64,000 bases of DNA from Pseudolysinimonas_A sp039912695 (GCF_039912695.1 NZ_JBDSPJ010000013.1:162387-226386); one strand, 5' to 3'. Shown: positions 16,807-25,475, counted from the stretch's first letter. Translations and numbers: made by a program. Notes: generated by a model not told the origin, from the sequence alone.

Positions 16807-17700
16807 CTAAAAGCCGAGACGCCCGAGCTGCTTGGGGTCGCGCTGCCACTCCTTGGCGACTTTCACCCGAATCGACAGGAACACCTGCTTGCCGACGAGC
16901 GGTTCGATCTCGGCACGTGCGCGGGCGCCGACATCCTGGAGGCGCTCCCCCGCGTGGCCGATGATGATGCCCTTCTGGCTGTCGCGTTCGACCCAGAGGT
17001 TGGCGTAGATCTCGACCAGGTCTTTGTCGTCGCGCTCGATCATGTCGTCGATCGTGACGGCGAGCGAGTGCGGCAGTTCGTCAGAAACTCCCTCAAGCGC
17101 CGCCTCACGGATCAGTTCGCTGATGCGCGCTTCGAGGGTCTCGTCGGTGCGCTGCTCGTCGGGGTAGAGCGAGGGCGACTCCGGCAGCAGGGCGACCAGT
17201 TGCGTGGTCAAAACATCGAGCTGGATGCGACTGGTCGCCGACACCGGGATGATCGCTTCCCAGTCCGCCAATTCGCTCACTGCGAGTAACTGCTGGGCGA
17301 CCGCCGGACGCGATGCGGCGTCGATCTTGGTGACGATCGCGACCTTCTTCGCTCGCGGGTAGTCGGCGAGCTGATCGACGATGTACCGGTCACCCGGACC
17401 GATGCGATCGGGCGCCGGGATGCACATCCCAATCACGTCGACGTCACCGAGGGTCGCGGTGACGACATCGTTGAGACGCTGTCCGAGCAGCGTGCGCGGG
17501 CGGTGCACGCCGGGGGTGTCGACGATGATCAGTTGGCCGTCAGTGGTGTGCACGATCCCGCGGATGGCGCGGCGCGTGGTTTGCGGCTTCGACGACGTGA
17601 TCGCGACCTTCTCACCGACGAGAGCGTTGGTGAGCGTGGACTTGCCGACGTTGGGCCGCCCGACAAACGAGACGAACCCCGCGCGATGGATAGCGGTCAT
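16807..17700 (-). CDS. era: GTPase Era
   Basis: Ribosome-associated GTPase needed for maturation of the 30S subunit (binds the 16S rRNA 3' end). G1 GRPNVGKST is at 14-22, G2 around TTRRAIRG, G3 VDTPG, G4 TKID, and the KH domain at the C terminus contains ERDSQKGIIIGHAGERLQ. 297 residues. The ATG at 17698-17700 overlaps the stop of the CBS/transporter-associated gene (ATGA). A longer reading to 17847 would only add a low-complexity Arg-rich segment. It ends the ybeY-corC-era housekeeping run; the companion RNase YbeY also acts on the 16S 3' end. Confidence 0.97.
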   Translation of the reverse strand: MTAIHRAGFVSFVGRPNVGKSTLTNALVGEKVAITSSKPQTTRRAIRGIVHTTDGQLIIVDTPGVHRPRTLLGQRLNDVVTATLGDVDVIGMCIPAPDRIGPGDRYIVDQLADYPRAKKVAIVTKIDAASRPAVAQQLLAVSELADWEAIIPVSATSRIQLDVLTTQLVALLPESPSLYPDEQRTDETLEARISELIREAALEGVSDELPHSLAVTIDDMIERDDKDLVEIYANLWVERDSQKGIIIGHAGERLQDVGARARAEIEPLVGKQVFLSIRVKVAKEWQRDPKQLGRLGF

Positions 17701-19025
17701 CCCGCGTGCTCCTTGTTCTTCTCGTCGGTCTTGTCGGACTTGTCGATCTCGAACGCACCCCTGGCGTCGAGCAGCGCCTGGTCGGCCTCGACGACGATCG
17801 TGCGCAGCAGTTTGCGGCGGCCTTCGACCCGTTCGGCACGCAGCCAAATTCCCGACAGTTCGACAGCCGACCCGACGTCGGGCAGACGACCCAGGGTCTT
17901 CGTCAACAGGCCGCCGGCTGTGTCGACGTCGTCGTCGTCGAGTTCGATCCCAAACAGGTCGCCCAGTTCGTCGAGGGGCAGCCGCGCGCTCACCCGAAAG
18001 ACTCCGCTGCCCAGGTGCGTCACATCCGGGGTCTCGCGGTCGTATTCGTCGGCGATTTCACCGACCAGTTCTTCGATCAGGTCTTCGAGCGTGACGAGCC
18101 CCGCGATTCCGCCGTACTCGTCAACCACGAGCGCGAGATGGATGCTCTTCACCTGCATCTGTCGCAGGGTGTCGTCGGCCTTCTTGGATTCGGGAACGAA
18201 CTCAGCCGGACGAGCGAGGTCGCGCGCTGAGGCCGTTTTCGCATCTTTCGGCTGTTCAAAGCTCAGCCGGGCGACATCGCGCAGGTAGAGCACCCCGAAC
18301 ACCTCGTCGGCGTCTTTGCCGATCACCGGCATCCGCGAATGGCCGGTGCGCAGGAACTCCGCCATGGCTTGCGCGATCGTGGTGTCGTCATCGAGGGTGT
18401 CCATATCGGTTCGGGGCACCATGACCTCGCGCACGACGGTGTCGCCCCATTCGAAGATCGAGTGGATGAGCTCCCGATCGTCTTGCTCGAGCACGTCGAG
18501 TTCGGCCGCCTCATCCACCATGCTCAGCAGCTGTTCTTCGCTCGAGAAGGTCTGAGTGCGCGGGCGGCCGGGGGTCACCCGGTTGCCGATCGCGACCAGG
18601 GCATCGGCGAGCGGACCCAGGATCACTCGAACGGCCCGGATGATCGGTGCTGAGAATCCGAGCAACCCGCGGGCGTGAGCGCGGCCCACCGAGCGCGGGC
18701 TTGACCCGACGAGCACGAACGATGCCGCCGTCATGACGACGACCGAGGCCAGCAAAATCCACCACCAGTCGGCGAACACCGACGCGAACGCGAGGGTGAC
18801 GAGCACCGCCGCTGTCGTCTCGGAGAGCACGCGCATGAAGTTCAACGCGTTGACGTGAGCGCCGACATCCGCCGCGATCGCCAACAGCGAGGACCGCGTG
18901 CGTCGGTTGGCCGCGAGGTCGATCAGGTCGGTGCGACTGACGACCCCGAGTGCCGCATCGGCCGCGGCAAGCAACCCGCCGAAGGCAACCAGCAGCACCG
19001 CGAGGGCGACGAAGATTCCGATCAC
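17697..19025 (-). CDS. CorC/HlyC-family membrane protein (DUF21-CBS-CorC_HlyC)
   Basis: Membrane protein of the hemolysin-C/CorC type, now linked to magnesium transport or its control. The DUF21 region has three hydrophobic segments (about 3-23, 62-85 and 88-110). Two CBS repeats start with DTVVREVMVPRTDMDTL (about 193-209) and KADDTLRQMQVKSIHLALVVDEYGGIAGLVTLEDLIEELVGEI, which is the family signature, and the CorC_HlyC domain follows at about 335-425. The acidic/lysine-rich tail is unstructured. 442 residues. It lies between ybeY (four-base gap) and era (four-base overlap), its usual actinobacterial position. Confidence 0.92.
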   Translation of the reverse strand: MIGIFVALAVLLVAFGGLLAAADAALGVVSRTDLIDLAANRRTRSSLLAIAADVGAHVNALNFMRVLSETTAAVLVTLAFASVFADWWWILLASVVVMTAASFVLVGSSPRSVGRAHARGLLGFSAPIIRAVRVILGPLADALVAIGNRVTPGRPRTQTFSSEEQLLSMVDEAAELDVLEQDDRELIHSIFEWGDTVVREVMVPRTDMDTLDDDTTIAQAMAEFLRTGHSRMPVIGKDADEVFGVLYLRDVARLSFEQPKDAKTASARDLARPAEFVPESKKADDTLRQMQVKSIHLALVVDEYGGIAGLVTLEDLIEELVGEIADEYDRETPDVTHLGSGVFRVSARLPLDELGDLFGIELDDDDVDTAGGLLTKTLGRLPDVGSAVELSGIWLRAERVEGRRKLLRTIVVEADQALLDARGAFEIDKSDKTDEKNKEHAG

Positions 19026-19029
19026 AGCG

Positions 19030-19491
19030 TTACCGTCGTCGTTCGGCGAGCGTGAAGCCGACCAGAATCTCGCGCTGGATGTCGAACATCTCGCGCTCCT
19101 GATCGGGTTCGGCGTGGTCGTAGCCGAGCAGGTGCAGGATGCCGTGAGCGGTCAGAAGGTGCATCTCGTCGGCGGCGCTGTGGCCAGCCTCAATCGCTTG
19201 GGCGACCGCGACCTGCGGACACACGACGAGGTCACCGAGCAGTCCGGGCGGGGTGATCTCGTCTTCACTTCCGGGCCGCAGCTCATCCATCGGAAAGGAG
19301 AGCACGTCGGTCGGACCCGGTTCGTCCATCCATTGCACATGCAACTGCTCCATCGCCGCTTCGTCGACCAACAGGATGGCGAGCTCGGCATCTCGGTGCA
19401 CGTGCAGGTGATCGAGGGCGAACGTCGCAAGCCGCTGGAGCGATGCTTCATCGACTTCGACGCCCGACTCGTTATTGATCTCGATGCTCAT
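19030..19491 (-). CDS. ybeY: rRNA maturation RNase YbeY
   Basis: Zinc-dependent endoribonuclease for 16S rRNA 3' processing and ribosome quality control. The metal motif HGILHLLGYDH (116-126, H3XH5XH) is intact, as is the upstream TDVLSFPMDE segment (61-70). 153 residues, normal length. Overlaps the phoH stop by four bases. Confidence 0.97.
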   Translation of the reverse strand: MSIEINNESGVEVDEASLQRLATFALDHLHVHRDAELAILLVDEAAMEQLHVQWMDEPGPTDVLSFPMDELRPGSEDEITPPGLLGDLVVCPQVAVAQAIEAGHSAADEMHLLTAHGILHLLGYDHAEPDQEREMFDIQREILVGFTLAERRR

Positions 19492-20504
19492 GTCGATACC
19501 TCCGGCGGGTTCTCGCGTTGGTACCGCCGTGCCTGCTGCGTCGCGTCGTACTCGGTGTAGCGATCGACGATTCGGCCGACCAGCGAATGGCGCACGACGT
19601 CGTCGCTGGTCAGACGCGAGAAGTGGATGTCATCCATCTCGTTCAGAATTGTGCTCACCAGTTTCAGGCCCGAAGCCCCCGCCGGAAGGTCGACCTGTGT
19701 CACGTCGCCGGTGATGACCATCTTGGTTCCGAAGCCGAGCCGAGTGAGGAACATTTTCATCTGCTCGGGGGTGGTGTTCTGTGCCTCGTCAAGCACGACG
19801 AACGCGTTGTTGAGGGTGCGCCCGCGCATGTAGGCGAGCGGAGCGACCTCGACGGTGCCGGAGGCGAGCAGTTTAGGCACCAACTCGGGATCCATCATCT
19901 CGTTGAGGGCGTCGTAGAGCGGTCGAAGATAAGGGTCGATCTTGTCAGTCAAGGTGCCGGGCAGAAAACCGAGCCGCTCCCCCGCCTCGATCGCCGGCCG
20001 AGAAAGGATGATGCGGTCGACCTCTTTGCGCTGCAGAGCCTGCACGGCTTTCGCCATCGCCAGGTAGGTCTTGCCGGTACCGGCGGGACCGATGCCGAAG
20101 GTGATCGTGTTGAGGTCGATCGCGTCGACGTACGCCTTCTGGCCGAGAGTCTTGGGACGGATGCTCTTGCCCCGGCTGGTCAGAATGGCCTGGCTCAGCA
20201 CCTCGGCTGGGCTTCCCTCACCGCGTTCCAGGATGCGGGCACCGGTCGTCACATCGGTCGGACCGAGGTCGACGCCGTTTTTCACCATCGCCACCAACTC
20301 AAGCAGGAGTCGCTCGGCAGCACGCAGCTCGGCTTCAGGCCCCTCGAGGCTGACATGGTTGCCACGCACCAGGATGCTCACCTGGGGATAGCGCTGCTCG
20401 ATGGTCGTGAGCAACCGGTCTTGTGCCCCGAGCAGGCGCACCATGGCGACACCATCCACCTCGAGTTCCGCACGCTGTGGCGCAGCAGAGCCGAGTTCCG
20501 TCAC
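19488..20504 (-). CDS. PhoH-like ATPase
   Basis: Cytosolic P-loop NTPase of the PhoH family, often associated with RNA metabolism through its ybeY neighbour. A KH-like N-terminal region (about 20-75) is followed by the ATPase domain with Walker A GPAGTGKT (139-146), LSRPAIEAGERLGFLPG and Walker B FVVLDEAQN; the arginine of ITGDVTQVDLP follows. 338 residues. Coupled to ybeY and 13 bases downstream of the HIT gene, the standard HIT-phoH-ybeY order. Confidence 0.95.
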   Translation of the reverse strand: MTELGSAAPQRAELEVDGVAMVRLLGAQDRLLTTIEQRYPQVSILVRGNHVSLEGPEAELRAAERLLLELVAMVKNGVDLGPTDVTTGARILERGEGSPAEVLSQAILTSRGKSIRPKTLGQKAYVDAIDLNTITFGIGPAGTGKTYLAMAKAVQALQRKEVDRIILSRPAIEAGERLGFLPGTLTDKIDPYLRPLYDALNEMMDPELVPKLLASGTVEVAPLAYMRGRTLNNAFVVLDEAQNTTPEQMKMFLTRLGFGTKMVITGDVTQVDLPAGASGLKLVSTILNEMDDIHFSRLTSDDVVRHSLVGRIVDRYTEYDATQQARRYQRENPPEVST

Positions 20505-20517
20505 AGCGTTCCCCTGC

Positions 20518-20874
20518 TCACAGCGTTCCCTCGGTCAGTGCACCGGTGTGCTCGGGGTCACCGAGAACGTGCGCGTGCACGTGAAAGACCGTTTGCCCGG
20601 CGGTTTCACCCGTGTTGAAGATCAACCGAAACTCCCCGCCGCAGTGCTCGTCTGCAAGGTGCTGCGCGACCGAAACGAGTTCGGCAAGCAGGCCCGCGTC
20701 GCCCGCGGCGAGCGCCGCAACGTTCGGGTACGTTCCCACCTTCGGGAACACCAGCAGGTGCACGGGCGCCTTCGGCGCGATGTCGCGGATCGCGAGCACA
20801 CGGTCGTTCTCGAAAACCTTCGAGGCAGGGATTTCTCCGGCGACGATTCGCTCGAAGACGCTGGCCTCTGACAT
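20518..20874 (-). CDS. HIT domain protein (nucleotide hydrolase/transferase)
   Basis: Histidine-triad protein of the Hint branch, hydrolysing adenosine phosphoramidates or related nucleotides. The triad FHVHAHVLG has His98, His100 and His102 (catalytic middle His), and the N terminus SVFERIVAGEIPASKVFEND is typical. 118 residues. Start set at ATG 20872-20874 because GGAGG lies five bases upstream and the family begins here; an upstream start at 20901 would only add nine unconserved residues. Confidence 0.93.
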   Translation of the reverse strand: MSEASVFERIVAGEIPASKVFENDRVLAIRDIAPKAPVHLLVFPKVGTYPNVAALAAGDAGLLAELVSVAQHLADEHCGGEFRLIFNTGETAGQTVFHVHAHVLGDPEHTGALTEGTL

Positions 20875-20945
20875 GACCTCCAGCTTACGGTTTCGACCCA
20901 CGCGAAAACCGGGCTTCAGTACGCTGGCGGCGAAGAGGAGGTCCG

Positions 20946-21175
20946 ATGCAACTCGTCAGTCGCCCAGCACGCCGATGACCTCGATCGTGCGGCTCAGTTC
21001 TACGCCCGGCTGCTCGGGGTCGAGCCGACCGCGAAGTTCGATCCTCCCGGGCTTCTGTTCTTCGATCTCGACGGTGTGCGCCTGCTGCTCGAACGCGGCG
21101 CCCCAACGCCATGCCTTCATTCGCGACTCCGAGGGCAACACCGTCGGACTCATCTCGTTCAGCCCTTCGACCTAG
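20946..21175 (+). pseudogene. decayed VOC/glyoxalase-family gene
   Basis: Remnant of a small vicinal-oxygen-chelate protein. A good ribosome site (gaggagg) precedes ATG 20946, but that frame (MQLVS...) stops after ten codons. One frame over, VAQHADDLDRAAQFYARLLGVE continues to LLLERGAP, the N-terminal half of the fold. Then about 40 or more middle codons are missing and the ending AFIRDSEGNTVGLISFSPST is in a different frame, stopping at 21175. Two lesions are therefore visible: a small frameshift near 20955-20960 and an internal deletion near 21105. It lies opposite to the HIT and phosphotransferase genes. Confidence 0.8.
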
Positions 21176-21203
21176 GCGCTCGGTGTCCTAGGCACTCTGT
21201 GTC

Positions 21204-21884
21204 CTAGGCGTTCCAGGCGGCACGGTAGTAGTCGATGCGGTCTTCGTCGCGCTCGATCCCGTACGCGGCGAAGAACTCGTCTTGCCATCCTTCGCCGTAG
21301 TTCCAGTCGAGGCTCAGGCTGGCAATGGCCAGGTCCGCCCAGCGGTCGCCGACCCCGATCGCTCCGAAATCGACATGCCCAACGAAGCGGCCGTCGACCC
21401 CGATGATCGTGTTCGGTGCACACGCATCGCCATGGATCACGACGGCCCCGTCATCCGGTCGCGGAGCATCCGCCGGAATCCACGGGGTGCGGAACGGACA
21501 GGCTGCGGACGGCACTTTATCGTGGAGCGCCCGAAGTCCGGCCGCGATCGCGAGGACGGCGTCACGGGGTCGTTCGACCCAGGTCGGTGAGACCGCGCCC
21601 TCGCCGTCGAGCGCTCGCGTGACGAGCACCTGACCCTGGTCGTCGCGCCCCAGGTCGAGCACTTCAGGAACCGGATGCCCGATCGTGCGCGCCCAGATCA
21701 GGCGCACCCGCTCGTCCTCCAGATCGACCCCGCTGCCCCGTGGATTCCACTTGAGAAAGCGGTCACCGGCAACGAAGGTGAGGCCGCCGAGTTCGTTGCG
21801 CCAGACCACGTCGTCGATCTGATCCGCGAAGGCGCGCACCAGGTCGGGAACCTCAACCGGACCGGTCGGCACTCCAGCTACCAC
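21204..21884 (-). CDS. aminoglycoside phosphotransferase-like kinase
   Basis: Small-molecule kinase of the APH(3')/choline-kinase fold. The catalytic loop VIHGDACAPNTIIG (about 149-162) supplies the Asp and Asn, followed by VGHVDFGAIGVGDRWADLA with the metal-binding DFG-like Asp and the APH signature. The N-terminal ATP lobe has FLKWNPRG. 226 residues; GTG start. It is seven bases after rsmE on the same strand, inserted in the rsmE-HIT interval of the canonical cluster. Whether it phosphorylates an antibiotic or a metabolite cannot be told from the sequence. Confidence 0.85.
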   Translation of the reverse strand: MVAGVPTGPVEVPDLVRAFADQIDDVVWRNELGGLTFVAGDRFLKWNPRGSGVDLEDERVRLIWARTIGHPVPEVLDLGRDDQGQVLVTRALDGEGAVSPTWVERPRDAVLAIAAGLRALHDKVPSAACPFRTPWIPADAPRPDDGAVVIHGDACAPNTIIGVDGRFVGHVDFGAIGVGDRWADLAIASLSLDWNYGEGWQDEFFAAYGIERDEDRIDYYRAAWNA

Positions 21885-21891
21885 CGTGCGC

Positions 21892-22635
21892 CTACCAACG
21901 CGCGAGCCTCGCGTTCAACACGGCAAGCGCGGCGGGTCCAGCCGTGGACGTGCGCAACACTTCGGGGCCTAGCCGCACGATCGTTGCGCCAGCAGACAGG
22001 AAAGTCTCGAGTTCGCGCGGTGCGATGCCGCCCTCCGGTCCCACCACGAGGGTGATCCGGTCAGCGTCAAGCGGCACCGCAGTGAGCGTCACGGTCGCCG
22101 TCGGTTCCAACACCAGGATGACGCCCGCCAGTTTCGCAACGGCGGCCGTCGACATCATCGGTTCGACGACCGGAATGCGGGATCGGATGGACTGCTTCGT
22201 CGCCTCGCGCACGATCGACGCCCACCGCTCGCGGCCTTTGTCGGCCTTCGGGCCGTCCCAGCGCGACACCGACCGCTCGGCCGCCCACGGGATCACGCCG
22301 GCCGCGCCCAGTTCGGTAGCGGCCTGGATGGCGAGTTCGTCCCGATCGCCTTTCGCGAGCGCCTGCACCAACCACAACTCGGGAAGGGTCGCAGGGTCGA
22401 GGCTCGAGGACTCGACAGTCACCGACACCACGCCATCGTCGATCGAGAGCACGGGACCCGACACCACGAGACCGGCGCCATCGCCGAGTGAGATCTTCTC
22501 GCCGATGCGCACCCGAGCGACCGAGACCGCGTGCCGCGCCTCCTCGCCGCCGAACGTCACGACCGAGCCGGCCACGGCATCCGTTCCCAGATTTAGCTGC
22601 CGAGCGAGATCACCCGCGAGATAGAGCGAAGCCAT
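21892..22635 (-). CDS. rsmE: 16S rRNA (uracil-1498-N3)-methyltransferase
   Basis: SPOUT-class methyltransferase modifying U1498 in 16S rRNA. The PUA-like N-terminal domain contains FGGEEARHAVSVARVRIGE, the middle WLVQALAKGDRDELAIQAATELGAAGVIPW, and the C-terminal trefoil knot LVVGPEGGIAPRELE and RLGPEVLRTSTAGPAAL, which bind SAM. 247 residues, normal. Follows dnaJ by eleven bases in the hrcA operon, as in many actinobacteria. Confidence 0.96.
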   Translation of the reverse strand: MASLYLAGDLARQLNLGTDAVAGSVVTFGGEEARHAVSVARVRIGEKISLGDGAGLVVSGPVLSIDDGVVSVTVESSSLDPATLPELWLVQALAKGDRDELAIQAATELGAAGVIPWAAERSVSRWDGPKADKGRERWASIVREATKQSIRSRIPVVEPMMSTAAVAKLAGVILVLEPTATVTLTAVPLDADRITLVVGPEGGIAPRELETFLSAGATIVRLGPEVLRTSTAGPAALAVLNARLARW

Positions 22636-22646
22636 GCGCGACCGAG

Positions 22647-23756
22647 CTAAACGCCCAAGAACCGATCGCGGATCTTCGCGAACAGCCCCTGCTGGAACGT
22701 CGCGAACTCGGGCGCGACCGGGCGACGCGAGGCAGCGAACTCTTCCATCAGCTTTTGCTCTTTGCTGTTGAGCCGCACCGGCGTCACCACCTGGATGCCC
22801 ACCTTCAGATCTCCGCGACCCGCACCGCGCAGGTGGGTGATGCCGCGATCCTTGACGGTCACGACGTCGGCGCTCTGCGTGCCCGGCTTGATCTCGATCG
22901 AAACCTCGCCATCGAGCGATCCGAGACTGACGCGGGTGCCGAGCACGGCATCCGTCATCTGCACTTCGAGAGTCGCGAGCAGATCGTCGCCATTGCGGCT
23001 AAAGGTCTCGTGGTGCTTGACCTTGACCTCGAGGTAGATGTCCCCATTGGATCCACCCGCCGGGCCGGCCTCACCCTGGCTGGGGAGATGCAGTCGCGTG
23101 CCGGTTTCAACTCCCGCCGGGACGTCGAGCGAGATCGTGCGCTTGGCGCGCACGCGGCCCTGGCCGGCACACGTTGGGCACGGGTTCGGGATGACGGTGC
23201 CGTAGCCGCGGCAGGTTCCACACGGGCTCGACGTCATGACGTTGCCCAGCAGCGACCGAACGGCGCGCTGGATCTGACCGCTCCCCCGGCAGATGTCACA
23301 GGTGACAACGGAGGTGCCGGGCGCGCAGCACGAGCCGCCGCACGCCTCGCACGTGACCGCGGTGTCGACATCGATGTCACGGTGCACGCCGAACACGACT
23401 TCTTCGAGTTCAACCTCAACCCGTAGGAGGGAGTCCTGCCCGCGTTCACGGCGCGAGCGGGGAGCTGATCGACTTTGCCCACCGCCGAAGAAGGTTTCGA
23501 AGATGTCGCCGAAACCGAACGTCGCCCCGCCGCCTCCGCCGCCGAAGCCGGTCTGCGGTCCTAGGTCGTAGCGTTCACGCTGGTTGGCGTCGCTCAGCAC
23601 GTCGTAGGCGTGAGTGACCGACTTGAAGCGTTCGGCGGCGTCCCCACTCGGATTCACATCGGGATGCAACTCGCGCGCCAGCTTGCGGTACGCCTTCTTG
23701 ATCTCTTCAGTGCTCGCGGTGCGCGAGACTCCGAGAACTTCGTAGTGGTCGGTCAC
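22647..23756 (-). CDS. dnaJ: chaperone protein DnaJ
   Basis: DnaK cochaperone. J domain at 1-65 with HPD at 31-33, Gly/Phe-rich region (TGFGGGGGGATFGFGDIFETFFGG), then four zinc repeats. The first reads CEACGGSC, where the last glycine of CxxCxGxG is a cysteine; the others are CDICRGSG, CGTCRGYG and CPTCAGQG. The C-terminal substrate domains follow (369 residues). This is the hrcA-linked DnaJ2 type of actinobacteria. Overlaps hrcA by four bases and is expected to be controlled by HrcA through the CIRCE element. Confidence 0.97.
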   Translation of the reverse strand: MTDHYEVLGVSRTASTEEIKKAYRKLARELHPDVNPSGDAAERFKSVTHAYDVLSDANQRERYDLGPQTGFGGGGGGATFGFGDIFETFFGGGQSRSAPRSRRERGQDSLLRVEVELEEVVFGVHRDIDVDTAVTCEACGGSCCAPGTSVVTCDICRGSGQIQRAVRSLLGNVMTSSPCGTCRGYGTVIPNPCPTCAGQGRVRAKRTISLDVPAGVETGTRLHLPSQGEAGPAGGSNGDIYLEVKVKHHETFSRNGDDLLATLEVQMTDAVLGTRVSLGSLDGEVSIEIKPGTQSADVVTVKDRGITHLRGAGRGDLKVGIQVVTPVRLNSKEQKLMEEFAASRRPVAPEFATFQQGLFAKIRDRFLGV

Positions 23757-24784
23757 CCGCGGTCGTCCTCACCGAGAAGTCGTGTGAGGTATCGCGCCAC
23801 CGCACGCACCGCAGCCATGTTGCTCGAGTAGTCCATCCGGGTCGGACCGAGCACGCCGAGATGGGCGAGCCCTCCTCCCGACGCGGTGTAGCCGGTCGCG
23901 ACGAGACTCGTCTCGCTCAGCCCGGATGACTCGTGCTCGCGCCCGATGCTGGTTCGCACCTCGTCGACCTCGATCTGCATTTCGCCGAACAGTTTCAGCA
24001 TCGTCACTTGCTCCTCGAGGGCTTCGAGCACCGGGTAGATACTGCCGCTGAAATCGCGTTCAGTGCGAGCCAGGTTCGCTGACCCCGCCACCACGAGACG
24101 GTCCTGTCGGTTGGCGGCGACCTGCTCGCCGATGCTCGCTGCGATTGACGCGATCAGCTCGGCGCGTTCGCGGGGGAAGGCAGCGGTGAGGGTGGGCAGC
24201 TTCGCAGCCGCGTCTGCGAGGCCGAGGCCGCCGAGTTCCGTGTTAAGCCGCTCACGCAGTTCGGCCACGGCGTTGTCGTCAAGAGGAGCGGCGACATCCA
24301 GCAGGCGTTGATCGACGCGGCCGGTGTCGGTGATCAGTACCGTCATGAGGCGGGTTGGGCCGAGCGCGACGACTTCGATGTGCCGCACCCGGGCGCTGCC
24401 GAACGACGGGTACTGCGCAAGCGCGACCTGACTCGTGAAAGTCGACAGCAACCGAACCGTGCGCGCGAGCACGTCGTCAAGGTCGACAGCTTCGCCGAGG
24501 AACACCTCGATCGCCTGCCGTTGTCCGGCGCTCAGCGGACGCAGTTCGGTGAGCTGATCGACGAAGACGCGGTAGCCCTTGTCGGTGGGGACGCGCCCGG
24601 ACGAGGTGTGCGGAGCCGCGATCAGCTCTTCTTCTTCGAGCTGCGCCATGTCGTTGCGGATCGTCGCGGCCGAGACGCCGAAGGAGTGTCGCTCCACGAT
24701 CGCCTTTGAACCGACCGGCTCACGGGATGCGACGTAGTCCTCCACGATCACGCGGAGCACCTCGAGGCTGCGTTCGGAGACCAT
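23753..24784 (-). CDS. hrcA: heat-inducible transcription repressor HrcA
   Basis: Repressor of class I heat-shock genes; binds CIRCE and is assisted by GroEL. N-terminal winged helix (about 1-75: LEVLRVIVEDYVASREPVGSKAIVERHSFGVSAATIRNDMAQLEEEELI), GAF-like and dimerisation domains behind. 343 residues. A degenerate CIRCE element lies 20-46 bases upstream, consistent with autorepression of the hrcA-dnaJ-rsmE unit. Confidence 0.97.
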   Translation of the reverse strand: MVSERSLEVLRVIVEDYVASREPVGSKAIVERHSFGVSAATIRNDMAQLEEEELIAAPHTSSGRVPTDKGYRVFVDQLTELRPLSAGQRQAIEVFLGEAVDLDDVLARTVRLLSTFTSQVALAQYPSFGSARVRHIEVVALGPTRLMTVLITDTGRVDQRLLDVAAPLDDNAVAELRERLNTELGGLGLADAAAKLPTLTAAFPRERAELIASIAASIGEQVAANRQDRLVVAGSANLARTERDFSGSIYPVLEALEEQVTMLKLFGEMQIEVDEVRTSIGREHESSGLSETSLVATGYTASGGGLAHLGVLGPTRMDYSSNMAAVRAVARYLTRLLGEDDRG

Positions 24785-24803
24785 GCGAGCCCCCTTCCGC
24801 GGT

Positions 24804-24830
24804 TAGCACTCGATCAGATCGACTGCCAAT
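24804..24830 (-). promoter_or_regulatory. CIRCE operator, one arm degenerate
   Basis: TTAGCACTC (24804-24812), nine-base spacer, GACTGCCAA (24822-24830): the HrcA operator TTAGCACTC-N9-GAGTGCTAA with one perfect arm and three changes in the other. A TATCAT -10-like hexamer on the minus strand (24835-24830) touches it, so HrcA binding would block hrcA-dnaJ transcription. Confidence 0.85.
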
Positions 24831-24858
24831 GATAGCTCGACACGCCATCGCCGGGCCG

Positions 24859-24887
24859 TTGCATAGGTGATGAGGCAGCGCTACCGT
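24859..24887 (+). promoter_or_regulatory. promoter of the first DUF4870 gene
   Basis: TTGCAT (24859-24864), 17-base spacer, TACCGT (24882-24887). The same -35 sequence in the same CCGTTGCAT context recurs before the second DUF4870 gene. Confidence 0.6.
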
Positions 24888-24948
24888 TCGAGTGTTATCA
24901 CTGGCGTCGGCAGGTGCCGACATTCGCTCATCGAAAGGCATGAAGGTC

Positions 24949-25341
24949 ATGACCACTCCGCAGCCCGCGGCTCCGGCACCGCAGCCACCTCTCACCGCAG
25001 CGGAAGACCAGCAGTGGGCGTCGTTCGCTCACTTTGGGAACATCCTCACGCTCATCCCGCCGCTCATCATCTGGGTCCTCTTCAAGGACCGTGGCGCGAA
25101 GTCGAACGTCGAAGGTAAAGAAGCCCTGAACTTCGGAATCACGGTGGCCATCATCGGCGTTGCGATCGGCATCGTTAACGGCATCCTCGGTCTCGTGACG
25201 CTGGGCTTCTGGTTCGTTATCGGATGGATTCTGCCCGTCGCTCTCTGGGTGTTCGTGGTGCTGTTCTCGATCCAGGGCGGCACCAAGGTCAGCGCCGGTG
25301 GCTCGTACCGGTACCCCTTCGCCATCCGCTTCATCAAGTAG
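24949..25341 (+). CDS. DUF4870 membrane protein (copy 1)
   Basis: Small membrane protein of the DUF4870 (Tic20-like) family, function unknown. A Pro/Ala/Gln-rich cytosolic N terminus (about 20 residues) is followed by WASFAHFGNILTLIPPLIIWVLFKDRG, the VEGKEALNFGITV motif and two further hydrophobic segments. The conserved end GGSYRYPFAIRFIK is shared with the next gene. 130 residues from ATG 24949 (GAAAGG ten bases upstream; an ATG at 24940 is an alternative). It has its own promoter and terminator, and with its paralogue interrupts the usual hemW-hrcA adjacency. Confidence 0.9.
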   Translation: MTTPQPAAPAPQPPLTAAEDQQWASFAHFGNILTLIPPLIIWVLFKDRGAKSNVEGKEALNFGITVAIIGVAIGIVNGILGLVTLGFWFVIGWILPVALWVFVVLFSIQGGTKVSAGGSYRYPFAIRFIK

Positions 25342-25357
25342 CCCCCACCGCATCTGC

Positions 25358-25385
25358 AAGAGCCGGGCCCTCGGGTCCGGCTCTT
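25358..25385 (+). terminator. intrinsic terminator after DUF4870 copy 1
   Basis: AAGAGCCGG (25358-25366) pairs with CCGGCTCTT (25377-25385), with extra pairs toward a TCG loop. The 28-base hairpin is identical to the one after copy 2. Confidence 0.85.
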
Positions 25386-25404
25386 CGTGCATCAGCGTGG
25401 CCCG

Positions 25405-25434
25405 TTGCATCACGTGACCGCGAGGCACTAGCTT
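25405..25434 (+). promoter_or_regulatory. promoter of the second DUF4870 gene
   Basis: TTGCAT (25405-25410), 18-base spacer, TAGCTT (25429-25434). It shares CCGTTGCAT and following bases with the promoter of copy 1. Confidence 0.55.
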
Positions 25435-25475
25435 GTGACCGACCCGCCACCTAACTCGTTGAAAGGCCTTCCCAC

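Noticed and set aside
16807..17847. Longer Era reading starting at 17847
   Set aside because: The extra 49 residues are Arg-rich, read from within the upstream gene, and the conserved N terminus begins at the ATG at 17700, coupled to the upstream stop.
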